Source of the DNA: Dokdonella sp.
GTDB lineage: Bacteria; Pseudomonadota; Gammaproteobacteria; Xanthomonadales; Rhodanobacteraceae
NCBI GenBank assembly: GCA_016712865.1
Contig: JADJQH010000008.1
Span: 62,001 to 126,000, forward strand
Direction of reading: 5' to 3'
Length of the DNA: 64,000 nt
The translations under genes were made by a program, and so were the position numbers. Positions 62,308-64,000 of the stretch are shown here, in pieces; the first letter of the stretch is position 1, and the number at the start of each line of letters is the position of its first letter. The notes under the pieces were generated by a model. That model was not told the DNA's origin. It did no database searches and saw only the letters and a program-made list of their open reading frames with translations.

Positions 62308-64000
62308 TCACTCGAAATCGTCGGCGAAGATCACATCTGCGTTGGCTTGCCAGTAGTTGAGCAGGTTGACCAGGGCCAGCGGCATGTTGGTTGCAGGCAC
62401 TTGCCCGGTCTGGTCGGCGGTGTTGACACCATGGCAGCCGCCGCAGGCGCGTACTTCGCCGGGTTTCACGGAAATCCAGTAGCGCTCACGCACCACCGGC
62501 GTGCCATTGCTTGAGGTCGATTGCCAGGCCAGCGCGCGCTGTGCAGGCACGATGGCTGCCACCGAGCCATCACTGGCGATGGGCACTGCGCCGGCAGGCG
62601 TTCCCGGCGCCGGTGGCGGCATCCATTGCAGGGCATTCGGATCGTGCAGAGGCTGGGCGAGAACCCGGCGACCGTCGTTGGGCGTAGCCGCACCGCCAAG
62701 TCCGCGGATCTGGTCGCCTTGCAGGAATTGCATGTGGGTGATGTCGTACACCGCGCCGCCGGTGGCGATTGATTGCACGCCACCGGGTACGCGCAAGTTG
62801 TAGGGCTGCTGCTGGTCGGCGCGATCGCGCGTGGTGACGTTGCGGCTGACCAGGACTCCCAGCCCGCGCGCGGCGAGAAACGCCTGGAACGCGGCAAAAT
62901 CCACATTGGCGCTGGAAAAGGCCTGTGCTTCCGGTGCTTCCGGCGGCAGGTTGCCGGTGTTCGGCGGCACGTTGCGCGCACGCACCTCAACCGGCGAGAG
63001 TTCCCACAGCGGACCGTTGTACGTGACCAGCACATCCGGATCCCACCACGAAACGGACTTGCTGATGCCATTGGTCAGGGCGCCGTTGGCATCGCGCTGC
63101 AGATAGCCGCCGTTGCCGGTGACCAGTCCATACAGGCGGAACAGATAGCGTGGGACCGGGTTGGGCCGGGTGCCGTCATTGGCGGTCTGCCGCGGTTCGG
63201 CCACCCAGGATGCCACCATCTGCCCATCCGACATCGGCAGGGGATTGCGATAGTGACCGGTGAAGTCGGCAGGTGGCGTGCCCGCGTAGAAGCTGCTGGT
63301 GCTGCGCGGCGTCTTGTAGGCCACCAGCATGTTGTCCGGATTGGTCGTCGGCGATCCATTGATGGCAATGATCTGGCCGGATGCGTGGGTGTAGAACTCG
63401 GGCGCATCGATGGCGAAATAGCGGCCCGGCGTGGTCGGGTCTTCCTTGATCTGCAACCAGTTCAACACGTCCAGTGCATTGTTGCGCGGTGGCGATGCTC
63501 CGTAGATGTACTCGACCAGGTTGGGATCGTTCTTCAGGCTCTGCGCGAAATAGTCGAACAGTTCATGGCGGCCGATGTGGTTGAGGGTTTCCTCGGCGCT
63601 GCCATCCTGGTTGAGTTGCCAGGGAAAAAAGTGGTTGATGGTGAATCCATACGTGGTCGCGGTTTCCGCGCGTGGCTCCGGGAATACCTCGCTCGGGCCG
63701 GTGGTGGCTGCGTTGGCTGCTTCGGACACCCAGTTGAAGGCGCCGTAGGTGCCGGCATCGGCCTGCTGGTCGCGCTGCAGGTGGTCCCAGCGCGTGAAGA
63801 TGATGCGGCCGTAGCTGTCGACGATCGGGCGGAACGATCCGGACGGAGAATGCTGCAACAGGCGCAATGCGCCGCTGGCCGGATTGAGATTCCACAAGCC
63901 GGTCGGCGTGGGCGTGGACTCGTACTCGTCCAGTTGCGGGTACAGGTGGCGCTGGCCATTGCGCGGTCGGTCGCTGACGAAAATGATGCTGCCATCCGAG
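62308..64000 (-). CDS. Large secreted protein with C-terminal CGGCH heme motif (partial)
   Basis: The frame is open from the stop at 62308 to the right edge; 564 residues are visible and the N-terminus is missing. The visible N-terminal part has a PD40-like piece (SDGSIIFVSDRP), then a long beta-rich region. Near the end VRACGGCHGVN is a single CxxCH c-type heme-binding motif. The arrangement resembles HzsA-related proteins (hydrazine synthase alpha-like folds), but hydrazine chemistry is not implied. The protein ends VIFADDFE, a tail similar to the subtilase's. Confidence 0.85.
   Translation of the reverse strand, partial: SDGSIIFVSDRPRNGQRHLYPQLDEYESTPTPTGLWNLNPASGALRLLQHSPSGSFRPIVDSYGRIIFTRWDHLQRDQQADAGTYGAFNWVSEAANAATTGPSEVFPEPRAETATTYGFTINHFFPWQLNQDGSAEETLNHIGRHELFDYFAQSLKNDPNLVEYIYGASPPRNNALDVLNWLQIKEDPTTPGRYFAIDAPEFYTHASGQIIAINGSPTTNPDNMLVAYKTPRSTSSFYAGTPPADFTGHYRNPLPMSDGQMVASWVAEPRQTANDGTRPNPVPRYLFRLYGLVTGNGGYLQRDANGALTNGISKSVSWWDPDVLVTYNGPLWELSPVEVRARNVPPNTGNLPPEAPEAQAFSSANVDFAAFQAFLAARGLGVLVSRNVTTRDRADQQQPYNLRVPGGVQSIATGGAVYDITHMQFLQGDQIRGLGGAATPNDGRRVLAQPLHDPNALQWMPPPAPGTPAGAVPIASDGSVAAIVPAQRALAWQSTSSNGTPVVRERYWISVKPGEVRACGGCHGVNTADQTGQVPATNMPLALVNLLNYWQANADVIFADDFE

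Overview
The window is a high-GC chromosomal segment that looks like a gammaproteobacterium of the Lysobacterales (Xanthomonadales). The pointers are a plant-type glutamate-cysteine ligase, a complete his operon led by a TrpR-family repressor gene, the engB / cytochrome c4 / tandem dsbA neighbourhood, and families of short palindromic and heptamer repeats between genes. No ribosomal RNA, tRNA, CRISPR array, prophage or intact insertion sequence was found. Genus assignment is inference; no homology search was possible.

Layout. 1-2.8 kb: a wHTH/TPR signalling protein cut by the left edge, then a small DUF1232-like protein. 2.9-6.6 kb: a large secreted subtilase with its own terminator. 6.6-10.9 kb: an overlapping rRNA-modification pair (RsmC-like, RsuA-like), a DUF1415 protein and a 7TMR-DISM diguanylate cyclase. 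10.9-16.1 kb: cytochrome c4, two DsbA proteins and an EEP hydrolase on the minus strand, divergent from engB and gshA. 16.2-20.8 kb: an SDR enzyme, two YbjQ-like proteins with an M48 protease, membrane proteins and a surface protein with a C-terminal sorting-like tail. 21-25.3 kb: an ECF sigma factor with a TPR serine/threonine kinase, then ten 85-bp palindromic repeats. 25.3-30.9 kb: an M3 peptidase, an amidohydrolase, and 53-bp and 189-bp repeats with a transposase scrap. 30.9-38.3 kb: hisR-GDCBHAFIE, nearly every junction overlapping, with an 18-bp palindromic operator upstream. 38.3-42.1 kb: divergent OPT and POT peptide transporters. 42.2-45.4 kb: a pilin / PilC-like / pilin cluster and a VapBC-type toxin-antitoxin pair. 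45.5-53.7 kb: a broken membrane-protein gene, an M20 peptidase, small membrane and secreted proteins, an orphan lipoprotein and a beta-propeller amidohydrolase. 53.7-64 kb: heptamer and palindromic repeats, bioD, a TMEM175-like protein, a frameshifted free-methionine-sulfoxide reductase gene, two separate TfoX-domain genes in reversed order, a MITE-like element, a LOG-family protein, glmS, an EpsB-like sugar transferase and a secreted heme-motif protein cut by the right edge.

Themes. Peptide breakdown and uptake recur (subtilase, M3, M20 and M48 peptidases, two amidohydrolases, OPT and POT transporters), which fits a proteolytic, peptide-consuming lifestyle. Dispersed repeats sit at gene ends and in at least three cases appear to supply the stop codon of the neighbouring gene. 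The items most worth following up are the compact pilin/PilC-like cluster, the 85-bp double-hairpin array with opposite-orientation relatives elsewhere in the window, the MITE-like element and the YbjQ-YbjQ-M48 operon.
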